Below, one piece after another: positions 44,353 to 52,016 of a stretch of 64,000 nucleotides of DNA. The notes beneath the pieces were generated by a model that was not told the DNA's origin, made no database searches, and worked only from the letters and a program-made list of their open reading frames with translations. Origin of the DNA: Chloracidobacterium sp. CP2_5A (lineage in GTDB: Bacteria; Acidobacteriota; Blastocatellia; Chloracidobacteriales; Chloracidobacteriaceae); assembly GCA_002254845.1 (NCBI GenBank), contig NKPT01000009.1, positions 1-64,000 on the forward strand. Reading direction: 5' to 3'. The translations under genes and the position numbers were made by a program. Positions within the stretch are counted from its first letter, which is position 1. Each line of letters opens with the position of its first letter.

Positions 44353-45020
44353 GCCTCACTCGCCGCCAAACCATCCTGTTTGTTGGGTCTGACGCGGAAA
44401 TAGCGCAGCTAATTGAAAAGACGCTTTCCGTCGCCGGTTACCAGGTCGAGGTCGCGCCCAACCCCGAAGCGGCGTGCGCGCGCAGCGATCTGTCGCCGAC
44501 GCTCGTCATTGTGGATACGGCCCCAGGCGTGGGCGAGCTGGCCGCCGCGCGCCTCATGCGCGAGCGCTGGATCACAACGCCCATCATCGCTTTGACGCGC
44601 CTGCCAGATGAGGTTCTCTCGCGCGCGATGGAGCGCCTTCGACTTTCGTCGCTCGTTAAGCCGGTCACGCCGGCCCTCCTGCTGGCCACCGTCGCCGATG
44701 AGATTGACTGGGAGCAAAATCAGGGCGCGCGCGTCACCTCGCCGCTGGAGTCGCTCGACATCAGTGACGATCTCGTTTTTTTTCTCGGCGACCGGCGGCT
44801 CGCGCCCCCGCTCAACGCGATCTACCGGCGGACGGACGAGTTGGAGGCGGCGCTGGGAAACGCTGGGCTGTCGCCATCCAATATGGCGCTCTTTGAGTTG
44901 TTTGATGGCCAGAGCACCCTCGCCGACATCATCGACAACCTGCCGCACATCGAGCCGAAAATTTTGCTTCTGGCAAGCTACCTCGCGCGGGTCGGATGGC
45001 TGACTCAAGTTACAGACTAG
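44349..45020 (+). CDS. Receiver-like protein with winged-helix-like C-terminal domain
   Basis: 223 residues. Residues 7-120 follow the response-regulator receiver fold: phospho-acceptor position D56 (VIVDTAPG), T83 and K104 (LVKPVTP) are kept. The acidic pair that binds Mg next to D56 is replaced (FVGSDAE: G13-S14, only D15 remains), so phosphorylation may not occur. Residues about 140-223 form a second domain with the pattern LFELFDGQSTLADIIDNLP...LLLASYLARVGWL, like PqqD/DUF4388-type winged helices found in gliding and developmental regulators. Starts inside the stop of the upstream gene (ATGA). No histidine kinase is nearby. Confidence 0.78.
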   Translation: MSLTRRQTILFVGSDAEIAQLIEKTLSVAGYQVEVAPNPEAACARSDLSPTLVIVDTAPGVGELAAARLMRERWITTPIIALTRLPDEVLSRAMERLRLSSLVKPVTPALLLATVADEIDWEQNQGARVTSPLESLDISDDLVFFLGDRRLAPPLNAIYRRTDELEAALGNAGLSPSNMALFELFDGQSTLADIIDNLPHIEPKILLLASYLARVGWLTQVTD

Positions 45021-45072
45021 CTCTCGCCGAAGGAGAGTTGGTCGCGGGCTTCTCAGCGAGTATGATGGCGAT

Positions 45073-45321
45073 ATGATTCAGAAGGTTGACGTTATTCTCT
45101 GGTCAAGGGAAGTCGAGCTGCGCGGGCTGCCGCGCGCGCTTGAAGCCGAGTATGAAGCCCGCGGGGCGTTCTGGGTGACGCGCGGGTTGCGCTTGACGCG
45201 CAGCTTGTTTGAGCTGCTTGAAATTGAGCGCCCGGAACTCGAGTTTCGGAAATACGAAGTCCCACCCCCGCCGTCCGCCGGCGAGTCGGCTTCAGGCGCT
45301 GCCGAGGAAGCTTCCGTATGA
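45073..45321 (+). CDS. Small hypothetical protein
   Basis: 82 residues. N-terminal part is a compact alpha/beta segment (KVDVILWSREVELRGLPRALE), with a helix RSLFELLEIERPELEF, and a disordered, Pro/Ser/Ala-rich tail. No Cys, no membrane helix. The stop overlaps the following TPR gene start (ATGA), so it is translated from the cluster mRNA although 52 bases separate it from the preceding gene. No family recognised; the size suits an adaptor. Confidence 0.65.
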   Translation: MIQKVDVILWSREVELRGLPRALEAEYEARGAFWVTRGLRLTRSLFELLEIERPELEFRKYEVPPPPSAGESASGAAEEASV

Positions 45322-45632
45322 CGACGCCGCGGATCGAGTCGCTGCGCAAGATGCTGGCCGCGAACCCCAAGAATGCGATGGCGCATTATGGGCTAGCGAA
45401 CGAATACTGGAAGCTTTCCGACTATGCGGCCGTCGTCCGGCACCTTACCGCTTATCTCGAAGCTAGCGACGACCAGGGCGCCGGCTACCGGCTGCTTGGA
45501 CAGGCGCATCAACAGCTAGGCGACCGCGAAGCGGCCCGCGCGGCTTGGCGACAAGGACAGCAAGCCGCCGAGCGCCATGGCCATCCGACGATGGCGGCTG
45601 AAATCGGCGAGTTGATCGCCAACCTGGAGTAG
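45318..45632 (+). CDS. TPR-repeat protein
   Basis: 104 residues, about two and a half tetratricopeptide repeats: NPKNAMAHYGLANEYWKLSDYAAVVRHL and DQGAGYRLLGQAHQQLGDREAARAAW (quoted in part: AHYGLANEYWKLSDY, GYRLLGQAHQQLGDREA). Such short TPR proteins serve as protein-binding platforms. Cytoplasmic; no signal. It overlaps the stop of the 82-residue gene by 4 bases and precedes the membrane TPR gene by 2 bases. Confidence 0.82.
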   Translation: MTTPRIESLRKMLAANPKNAMAHYGLANEYWKLSDYAAVVRHLTAYLEASDDQGAGYRLLGQAHQQLGDREAARAAWRQGQQAAERHGHPTMAAEIGELIANLE

Positions 45633-45634
45633 CG

Positions 45635-46336
45635 ATGAGCGAGCCGGCGCCCCAAGCTGAGCCGCTCGCGCGGCGCCCTCGCCCGTGGCGGCGCTGGCTT
45701 ACGCTCGGCTTGGCTTTGGCTGGCGCGGTTGGCGGCGGCTATGCGTGGCTTGCGCGATCAAGCGGCGGCGAGGCTCAGGCCGAAGCGACGCTCCAGCGCA
45801 TCGCGTCCACGGTCGGACTGGCGCTTGACGGACAGCTCGCCAACTTGCCGGCAGCCAAGCCGGCGACCGTTCACCGCGGCGACCAGTCGGCGGATCATTG
45901 GCAGCTTCAGCTCAAGGCGACCCGGCAAAGTCTCGAACAGCAGCTTCTACGCCATCCGACGGCGGATGGCCATCGCGCCCTGGGACGCTTCTACCTTGCT
46001 GAGGGGCAGCCGCTAGCGGCGTTTGCCCACTTGCAACTCGCGCTTCAGCAGTTTCCCCGCGATGCGCGGCTACGCAGCGATCTCGGGCTGGCGCTCCTGG
46101 AAGCCGCCCGCGATGCGCCGGAAGCGGCCGCGGAGGCGCTCGACGCTTTTGCCGAGGCGCTGCGCCTTGATCCGGACTTGCTGGAAGCTCGCTACAACCG
46201 CGCCCGCGCGCTGGAGGCAACGGGCCGCCGAGCTGAGGCGCTGGACGCTTGGCGCGACTACGCAACGCGCGACCCGCAATCAGCCTGGGGCGCCCTCGCC
46301 CGCGATCGCATCGCGTTTCTCGAGCGCTACCCGTAG
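45635..46336 (+). CDS. Membrane-anchored TPR protein
   Basis: 233 residues. A basic N-terminus (RRPRPWRRW) precedes one transmembrane helix (LTLGLALAGAVGGGYAWL, about 25-43), so the rest should be periplasmic. Residues about 95-230 hold three to four TPRs (DGHRALGRFYLAEGQPLAAF, LRSDLGLALLEAARDA, LEARYNRARALEATGRRAEAL). Last gene of the cluster; a hairpin at 46413-46452 follows. It may link the cytoplasmic cluster proteins to the envelope. Confidence 0.78.
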   Translation: MSEPAPQAEPLARRPRPWRRWLTLGLALAGAVGGGYAWLARSSGGEAQAEATLQRIASTVGLALDGQLANLPAAKPATVHRGDQSADHWQLQLKATRQSLEQQLLRHPTADGHRALGRFYLAEGQPLAAFAHLQLALQQFPRDARLRSDLGLALLEAARDAPEAAAEALDAFAEALRLDPDLLEARYNRARALEATGRRAEALDAWRDYATRDPQSAWGALARDRIAFLERYP

Positions 46337-46412
46337 CTCGCTTTTCAAGCCGCCTCCGCATCAGCGTCGCGGTCGCCCTTCGCGGGATCTCGGCGCCCGC
46401 CTCCGCCGCTTT

Positions 46413-46452
46413 CCGCTTTTTGCAGACCCCGGCGACGCCGTTCGAAAAGCGG
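46413..46452. terminator. Bidirectional terminator candidate
   Basis: CCGCTTTT (46413-46420) pairs with AAAAGCGG (46445-46452) around a GC-rich 24-base loop, in the 146-base gap between the convergent TPR operon and nuoB. The T and A runs would serve each strand. Confidence 0.45.
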
Positions 46453-46482
46453 GCTACGCCTGCGCCGCCAGCGACGGGCCGC

Positions 46483-47004
46483 TTAGGCTACGGCTGACTT
46501 TTCCGGCTCAATGATTTCGTTGCCGCGACCAAAGAGAAACCGCGTGGGGTGGTCGCGCATGATTTTGTCCTGCAAGCGCATGAGGCCGTAAAGCAGCGCT
46601 TCCGGGCGCGGCGGGCAGCCCGGCACGTAGACATCCACCGGAATGACGCGGTCAACGCCTTGCAAAGTGGAGTAAGTGTTGAATGGCCCGCCTACGTTCG
46701 AGCATGAGCCCATCGAAATGACCCACTTCGGGTCGGGCATCTGCTCATAGACGCGGCGCACGACTGGCGCCATCTTGAGCGTGACCGTGCCGGCGACGAT
46801 GATCAGGTCGGATTGACGCGGGCTTGGACGAAACACGCCCGCGCCAAAGCGGTCCAAGTCGAATCGGGAAGCGCCCGTCGCCATCATTTCAATCGCGCAG
46901 CAGGCGAGCCCGAACGTCATCGGCCAGAGGGCCGACTTGCGCGCCCAGTTGAAAATGAAGTCAACCGACGAGAGAACCAAGCCCGGCGTTTCTTCGCGTA
47001 CCAT
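46483..47004 (-). CDS. nuoB: NADH-quinone oxidoreductase subunit B
   Basis: 173 residues. Carries the terminal iron-sulphur cluster N2 of complex I, next to the quinone site. The four ligands are C35 and C36 ([10 protein letters not shown]), C101 ([10 protein letters not shown]) and C130 ([15 protein letters not shown]), all intact. Follows nuoA with a 58-base gap. No nuoC or nuoD comes after it; the strand ends in a convergent gene, so the complex I operon is split after nuoB. Confidence 0.95.
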   Translation of the reverse strand: MVREETPGLVLSSVDFIFNWARKSALWPMTFGLACCAIEMMATGASRFDLDRFGAGVFRPSPRQSDLIIVAGTVTLKMAPVVRRVYEQMPDPKWVISMGSCSNVGGPFNTYSTLQGVDRVIPVDVYVPGCPPRPEALLYGLMRLQDKIMRDHPTRFLFGRGNEIIEPEKSAVA

Positions 47005-47062
47005 CGCTGATACCTTTCCTTTAGCTTAGCCTGAACCGCGCGCTGACGCCTTTCAGCTTCAA

Positions 47063-47479
47063 CTACACCCAATCCAGCGCGCCCTTGCGCCAGGCGTAGT
47101 AGTAGCCAACAACCAGAATGCCGATGAAAATAAACGCTTCAATCAGCCCGAACAGCGCTAATTGGTCGTAGATCACCGCCCAGGGGAAAAGGAAAATTGT
47201 TTCCACATCGAAGATGAGAAACAGCATAGCGATGACGTAGTAGCGCACGGAAATGCGCTCGCGCGCGTCGCTGACCGGGTCCACGCCGCACTCGTACGAC
47301 ATCATCTTCTCCGGGGTCATGACCGTGCGCCGCACGAAGCGCCCAACCGTCAAAGCGCCAATCGGTATCGCCAGCGCAACGGCAAACAGCAAGATGATCG
47401 GGATGTAACCCATGATCGGGCCGCGCGCGGGCGCGTCCGCAGCGGCTTGTTGTAAGAGGAAGAAGACGGTTGAAGACAT
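47063..47479 (-). CDS. nuoA: NADH-quinone oxidoreductase subunit A
   Basis: 138 residues, three transmembrane helices (YIPIILLFAVALAIPIGAL, YYVIAMLFLIFDVETIFLFPWAV, LIEAFIFIGILVVGYYYAW), membrane part of complex I beside the quinone tunnel. The loop motif KMMSYECGVDPVSDARERISVRYY is diagnostic, with the conserved Cys, and DVETIFLFPW likewise. ATG at 47479 chosen; an open extension to 47557 is polar and unlikely. It lies 117 bases after rplS on the same strand and may be read from the ffh promoter or its own. Confidence 0.94.
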   Translation of the reverse strand: MSSTVFFLLQQAAADAPARGPIMGYIPIILLFAVALAIPIGALTVGRFVRRTVMTPEKMMSYECGVDPVSDARERISVRYYVIAMLFLIFDVETIFLFPWAVIYDQLALFGLIEAFIFIGILVVGYYYAWRKGALDWV

Positions 47480-47596
47480 AGCGGGCGGACAATGCGCAAT
47501 CAGCGGGACGCCTTTCCGTAACCAAGCGCACGCTTGGCGGAGATCATCCCGGCTCATCGCCGAATGCGTCGCGCGTCAACCGCTTGGCGCGGGCGA

Positions 47597-48058
47597 TTAC
47601 TCAGTCGCGGGCGGCGCGTCGCTCGCCAGCGCGTCAACCGCCGGCGGTTCCGGTCGGTCAGCCGCGGCGACGGGCGCGGGCGGCGCGGCTTTCGCCCCGT
47701 CCTTCGCTTGGCGCGTGTCCAGCTCGCGGATGCGCGCCGCCTTGCCGCGCAGGTTGCGCAGGTAATACAGCTTCGCCCGGCGCACGCGCCCGCGCCGAAC
47801 CACCTCGATCTTGTCAATGCTCGGCGAGTGCAGCGGGAAAATGCGCTCGACGCCAATGCCGAAGCTGACCTTGCGGACGGTGAAGGTTTCGCGCGCGCCG
47901 CCATGCTTGCGGGCGATGACAATGCCCTCGAAAACCTGAATGCGCTCCTTTTCGCCTTCCTTGATCTTGACGTGGACGCGCACCGTATCCCCGGCGATAA
48001 AAGATGGGTGCTGACGCAGATACGCCTGCTCAACGGCCTGTAGGTCGGGTTTAATCAT
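47597..48058 (-). CDS. rplS: 50S ribosomal protein L19 with C-terminal extension
   Basis: 153 residues. The L19 core fills 1-118: [61 protein letters not shown] and [25 protein letters not shown]19 sits at the subunit interface. The usual length is about 115-120; here a 35-residue Ala/Pro-rich tail follows. Start MIKPDLQ at 48058 is set by similarity; it begins 19 bases after the trmD stop in the order rpsP-khpA-rimM-trmD-rplS. Confidence 0.95.
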   Translation of the reverse strand: MIKPDLQAVEQAYLRQHPSFIAGDTVRVHVKIKEGEKERIQVFEGIVIARKHGGARETFTVRKVSFGIGVERIFPLHSPSIDKIEVVRRGRVRRAKLYYLRNLRGKAARIRELDTRQAKDGAKAAPPAPVAAADRPEPPAVDALASDAPPATE

Positions 48059-48077
48059 TGAGTCGATTCCTCTCGCG

Positions 48078-48851
48078 CTATGGTGATGAGTTGCATTCCG
48101 CAGGCTGCGCCGCCGGCGCTGCCGCGCGCAGCAGTTCGGTGAGTAAGCGACGGTCGGTGTCATCCAACCGGGCGGGGTCGGTCAGCAGGTCCGGGCGATA
48201 GCGCAGGGTTTTACGCAATGCCGCCCGCCGGCGCCACAAATTCACTTCCGCGTGGTTGCCGGTCAGGAGCTCCGCCGGCACCGACCAGCCGCGGTACGTC
48301 GCCGGGCGGGTGTAAACGGGATAATCCAGCCGTCCGGTCTGAAACGATTCGTATTGAGCGGAGGTCGGGCTGCCCAGCGCATTTGGCAGCAGCCGAATAA
48401 CGGCGTCCATGACCACCATGGCGGCCGGCTCGCCGCCGCTTAGGATGTAGTCCCCTATCGAAAGCTCTTCCGTCGCCAGATGCTCGGCAACCCGCTCGTC
48501 CACTCCCTCATAGCGCCCGCAGATCAAGATGACCTGTGACTGCCGACTGAGACGAAGCGCCGCCGCCTGGTCGAAGCGTCGCCCCTGAGGCGTCAGCAAG
48601 ATAATGGACGGATCAGACTGGCGGTGGGTGAGCGACTCGACGGCGCGGAAAATCGGCTCTGGCTTGAGCACCATGCCATCTTCCCCGCCATAGGGGCGGT
48701 CGTCTACGACTTGGTGGCGATCATAAGTCCAGTCGCGCAAGTCGTGGATGCCGATTTCAACCTGCCGGCGCTCGCGGGCGCGACGGGCGATGCCATGCGC
48801 GAGGAAGCCGTCGAAGAAAGCCGGAAATATCGTGAGCACATCGAGCCGCAT
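48078..48851 (-). CDS. trmD: tRNA (guanine-N1)-methyltransferase
   Basis: 257 residues. Methylates G37 of tRNAs with a preceding G36, preventing frameshifting. SPOUT-fold motifs: [61 protein letters not shown] and [21 protein letters not shown]. The trefoil-knot SAM site is intact. 54 bases after rimM, 19 before rplS. Confidence 0.96.
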   Translation of the reverse strand: MRLDVLTIFPAFFDGFLAHGIARRARERRQVEIGIHDLRDWTYDRHQVVDDRPYGGEDGMVLKPEPIFRAVESLTHRQSDPSIILLTPQGRRFDQAAALRLSRQSQVILICGRYEGVDERVAEHLATEELSIGDYILSGGEPAAMVVMDAVIRLLPNALGSPTSAQYESFQTGRLDYPVYTRPATYRGWSVPAELLTGNHAEVNLWRRRAALRKTLRYRPDLLTDPARLDDTDRRLLTELLRAAAPAAQPAECNSSP

Positions 48852-48905
48852 GGTCTGTTACGCCGAAGCCGCCGCGCGCGCCGGTCATCAGCCGCCTTTC
48901 CTCTC

Positions 48906-49460
48906 TCAATCCAATAGCCCTTCCGGCGGCGTGATCCGAATGCGCTTGGCGCTCACATCTACATCCGGGCAAATGGCGCGAGCGAATGGCACGAGGCGCT
49001 CCCGGCGCTCGCCACCAGGCTGCGCCTGCTCAATGACCAGAACGCCGCCGCCGTAGGGCGCGAAATCCACGACCGTTCCGACCGCTTCCCCATTCATCAG
49101 CTCGACGCGGCAGCCAATCAAATCATCGTAAAAAAACTCATCCTGGGGCGGCGTTACCCGCGCCGAGAGCGGCACGCACACTTGGTGGCCCGCCAGCGAC
49201 TCAACCTCATTGATGTGATTGAGACCGACAAACTTCAGAATGACGCTGCCCTTTCGAAACCAAGCCCGCTCAATCGCCGCGGCCCGCAGCGACCCGCGCG
49301 CTGGGCGCAGCCATACGCTCACGCCGGCGGCGAACCGTTCCGGGTAATCGCTGAGCGACGTGGCGATGACTTCGCCGCGCAAGCCGCGCGGGCGGCGAAT
49401 CGCCGCAATCGTGACCAGCTCCTCGCTGGGGGGCGGCGGGTGGCTCGCGAACGCGCTCAT
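48906..49460 (-). CDS. rimM: Ribosome maturation factor RimM
   Basis: 184 residues. Binds S19 and aids 30S head assembly. The N-terminal beta-barrel has VTIAAIRRPRGLRGEVIA and FRKGSVILKFVGLNHINEVESLAGHQV (quoted in part); the PRC-barrel half has DEFFYDDLIGCRVELMNGEAVGTV and ERLVPFARAICPDVDV. The ATG overlaps the khpA stop by 4 bases (ATGA), so the two are translationally coupled. Confidence 0.95.
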   Translation of the reverse strand: MSAFASHPPPPSEELVTIAAIRRPRGLRGEVIATSLSDYPERFAAGVSVWLRPARGSLRAAAIERAWFRKGSVILKFVGLNHINEVESLAGHQVCVPLSARVTPPQDEFFYDDLIGCRVELMNGEAVGTVVDFAPYGGGVLVIEQAQPGGERRERLVPFARAICPDVDVSAKRIRITPPEGLLD

Positions 49461-49696
49461 TCGACCACCTCAAGCGACACGCGGCGGGAGATCGTCGCGC
49501 CGACGGCTGATAGCAGGCTGCGCATCGCCGTGATGGTGCGCCCGTGGCGGCCGATGATCTTCCCGACATCCGCCGGATCAACCTTCAGCTTCACCGCCAG
49601 CGCGTTCCCATGCGCCTCGACCGACGCCGAGACCGCTTCGGGCGCATCCGCCAGCGCGCGCGCTATGTGTTCTGTCAAACGAGCCACATCCGCCAC
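49457..49696 (-). CDS. khpA: KH-domain RNA-binding protein KhpA
   Basis: 79 residues from GTG at 49696. Single KH domain with the GxxG loop in VGKIIGRHGRTITAMRSLL; partner of KhpB/Jag in controlling cell-size or sRNA functions in some bacteria. Frames from TTG 49711, GTG 49702, 49696 and 49687 are all possible and none is ATG. GAGG seven bases before 49696 favours that start; alignment to family members (LTEHIARALADAPEAV) would also allow 49687 (76 residues). Located between rpsP and rimM, its usual place. Confidence 0.9.
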   Translation of the reverse strand: MADVARLTEHIARALADAPEAVSASVEAHGNALAVKLKVDPADVGKIIGRHGRTITAMRSLLSAVGATISRRVSLEVVE

Positions 49697-49764
49697 AGTC
49701 ACGCCTCGCAAGGACGCGCCGCGCCAAAGACGGCGACGCGTCGTTCAGTCAAGCTTTTAGTTAG

Positions 49765-50037
49765 TTAAGCGTTCGGCGTTGGCGCCGCGGTCGCCTCGGC
49801 CGCGCGCCGCGCCCGCGCAATCAGGGACTTCACCGTATCGGACGGCTGCGCCCCGCACTTCATCCAGTAGTCCACCCGGTCAAGCTTCACAACGAGCTGC
49901 TCCGGGTCGGTTAGCGGATTGCGGTAGCCGAGAATCTCGATAAAGCCGCCATCGCGCTTCGAGCGTTTTTCAGTCACGACGATTCGATAGAACGGCCGCC
50001 GATGCGTGCCGCGGCGCGTTAGACGAATGGAAAGCAC
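49765..50037 (-). CDS. rpsP: 30S ribosomal protein S16
   Basis: 90 residues. VLSIRLTRRGTHRRPFYRIVV at the start, RDGGFIEILGYRNPL and LVVKLDRVDYWMKCGAQPSDTVKSL follow the family in full. The GTG start at 50037 is fixed by a strong GGAGG eight bases upstream and by similarity, so the longer open frame to 50253 is rejected. S16 helps central-domain folding of 16S rRNA. 79 bases after ffh. Confidence 0.95.
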   Translation of the reverse strand: MLSIRLTRRGTHRRPFYRIVVTEKRSKRDGGFIEILGYRNPLTDPEQLVVKLDRVDYWMKCGAQPSDTVKSLIARARRAAEATAAPTPNA

Positions 50038-50045
50038 CGTTATTT

Positions 50046-50050
50046 CCTCC
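50046..50050 (-). promoter_or_regulatory. Shine-Dalgarno site that fixes the rpsP start
   Basis: GGAGG on the minus strand, 8 bases before the GTG at 50037. It decides in favour of the short S16 reading. Confidence 0.8.
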
Positions 50051-50116
50051 ACCACACTGTTGAAAAAAAGTGTATTCCCTAATGCGCGCTGGCAGCGCCA
50101 GCCTGCCAACCACGCA

Positions 50117-51598
50117 TCACTTCCGCTTCTTTTTCTTTTTCGGAGGCGTGTGCTGCTTGCTGCGCTTTCCGCCGCCAAAGCCGCCGCCAAAGCCCGTCCC
50201 CCCGCGCGGGGCGGGCGGAAGCATGCCCCCCAGTCCGCCGCCAAAGCCGCCAAACAGCCCGCTCATGCCGCCAAACAAGCCGCCGCGCGTCATCTGCTGC
50301 ATCATCTGGCGCATCGTCGCAAACTCATTGAGAAGGTCCTCGACCTTGCGCGCGGTCGTGCCGCTGCCCTTGGCCACGCGCTTGCGCCGCGATGGGCTCT
50401 TGGCAAGCAAGGTGTGATCCTCGCGCTCCTGTTTGGTCATCGAGTTGATGATGGCTTCGGTTTCCTTGAGCTTCCGCTGCATCATCTGGGACTGCTGAGG
50501 CGTCAGGCGCAGATTCATTCCGCCGAGCAAACCGTCGGGGAGCATGCCAAGCAACTTGTCAAGCGAGCCGAGCTTGCCGACCTGCCGCAACTGGGCGCGG
50601 TAGTCCTCCAGCGTGAAGCGGTTTTCGAGCATCCGCTGCTGGAGACGCAGCGCCTCGGCTTCATCCACATCCTGCTGAACCTTCTCGATCAGCGACAAGA
50701 CATCGCCCATGCCCAGGATGCGCTGCGCGATGCGGTCGGGGTAAAACGGCTCCAGCGCGTCGTATTTTTCCCCAACGCCCACGAATTTGACCGGCTGACC
50801 TATCAGGCTGCGGATGGAGAGCGCCGCCCCGCCGCGCGCGTCGCCGTCCATTTTCGAGAGCACGACGCCGGTCAGCCCAATGCGCTCGTGAAACTCCGTC
50901 GCGCTCCGCGCCGCGTCTTGCCCAATCATGGCGTCGGCGACGAAAAGCGTCTCGACGGGGTTGAGTTCCGCCTTGAGCTGCGCCAGCTCGGTCATCAACT
51001 CGTCATCAATGTGTAGCCGCCCGGCTGTATCCACCAGCAGCGTATCGAAGCCGCGTAACTGAGCGTCGCGGTAGGCGGCGCGCGCCAGCGCCAGCGGATC
51101 ATTCGTCGCGGGGTCTTCATACACCGGAATGCCAATCGCCTTGCCAATCACAGACAACTGGTCGCGCGCCGCGGGGCGATAAACGTCCACCGAGACAAGC
51201 AGCGGGTGACGCTTGCGCTGGCGGGCGAAAAAGCGCGCAATCTTGCCGGTCGAGGTCGTTTTGCCGGAGCCCTGCAGCCCCACCATTAGGATGACGTTCG
51301 GGTTCTGATGATTGAAAGTCACGTCCGCGGCGTCGCCGCCAAGCAGCTCAACCATCTCGTCAAAGACAATTTTGACGACCTGCTGCGCCGGCGAGAGCGC
51401 ATCCCAGACTTGCTGCCCAATCGCCTTTTCCTTGACCCGCTCGATGAACTGCTTGACGACGCCGTAGTTGACATCCGCTTCAAGCAGCGCCACGCGGATG
51501 TCGCCCATGGCCGCGTTGATGTGCGCTTCAGTGAGCTTGCTCTCTCCGCGTAGCGTCTTGAGCGTCTTTTTGAGTTTTTCCGAAAGCGTCTCAAACAT
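50117..51598 (-). CDS. ffh: Signal recognition particle protein Ffh
   Basis: 493 residues. GTPase that, with 4.5S RNA, targets nascent membrane proteins to FtsY. The N domain is followed by the G domain (G1 GLQGSGKTT at 107-115, DTAGRLHIDDELM, TKMDGDARGG-type SKMDGDARGGAAL) and the M domain (about 330-440, with SPSRRKRVAKGSG as the RNA-binding helix-turn). The last 55 residues are very Gly/Phe-rich (GGMSGLFGGFGGGLGG) and end in a Lys-rich KKKKKRK tail, longer than usual. First gene of the operon to rplS. Confidence 0.96.
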   Translation of the reverse strand: MFETLSEKLKKTLKTLRGESKLTEAHINAAMGDIRVALLEADVNYGVVKQFIERVKEKAIGQQVWDALSPAQQVVKIVFDEMVELLGGDAADVTFNHQNPNVILMVGLQGSGKTTSTGKIARFFARQRKRHPLLVSVDVYRPAARDQLSVIGKAIGIPVYEDPATNDPLALARAAYRDAQLRGFDTLLVDTAGRLHIDDELMTELAQLKAELNPVETLFVADAMIGQDAARSATEFHERIGLTGVVLSKMDGDARGGAALSIRSLIGQPVKFVGVGEKYDALEPFYPDRIAQRILGMGDVLSLIEKVQQDVDEAEALRLQQRMLENRFTLEDYRAQLRQVGKLGSLDKLLGMLPDGLLGGMNLRLTPQQSQMMQRKLKETEAIINSMTKQEREDHTLLAKSPSRRKRVAKGSGTTARKVEDLLNEFATMRQMMQQMTRGGLFGGMSGLFGGFGGGLGGMLPPAPRGGTGFGGGFGGGKRSKQHTPPKKKKKRK

Positions 51599-51676
51599 CA
51601 GCGATCCCCCGCGTCGGCGCCCAGCAAGTCCCTGAGCGGATGGTCAGCGTTCGTTTCTCCGCAAAGGAAAGCTGTA

Positions 51677-51705
51677 AGGTTAGCGCCTCGCCCTGGAGGC
51701 GTCAA
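51677..51705 (-). promoter_or_regulatory. sigma-70 promoter of the ffh-rplS operon
   Basis: Minus strand TTGACG (51705-51700), 17-base spacer, TAACCT (51682-51677), about 70 bases before the ffh ATG. Confidence 0.6.
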
Positions 51706-51866
51706 GCTGGCCGAAATATCAACTGACATTCGACTTTGAACGAGCGAGACGGGCGGCGCGCTCGGCATCCGGCGGGATTGGCTGGGCAGCGGCGCGGCGA
51801 CTCGCTACACTGTCATTCCCCTTGGCGTCAAAACCGAGCTTCGGCTCGGCATCTCGTCAGCCAGCT

Positions 51867-51884
51867 CGCCTTTTGCAAAAGGCG
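51867..51884. repeat. 18-bp perfect palindrome
   Basis: CGCCTTTTGCAAAAGGCG is its own reverse complement, 132 bases before the patatin ATG. A dyad with no loop is more like a protein-binding site than a terminator. Confidence 0.5.
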
Positions 51885-52016
51885 TAGCGCTAGCCGCTTT
51901 GAGATCGTCGCGGACAGCGCCCCGCTCAGGCGCGCCGTCCAGAGCGGTCCAGCTCGCGCCCGCCCCAAAGCGGCGACGTCGCCCCGGAAAGCGCGCTTGG
52001 CTTTCGCTTCCCGCAT

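Larger units (their letters stand above)
51599..52016. other. 418-base intergenic region
   Basis: Between divergent ffh and the patatin gene. It holds the ffh promoter (51677-51705) and an 18-base perfect palindrome (51867-51884). Open frames here have no recognisable protein features. I see no RNA gene; in particular no 4.5S RNA-like helix, although that would be a natural neighbour of ffh. Confidence 0.5.

Noticed and set aside
50038-50253. N-terminal extension of ribosomal protein S16
   Set aside because: The GTG at 50037 has a strong ribosome site and S16 proteins begin there.
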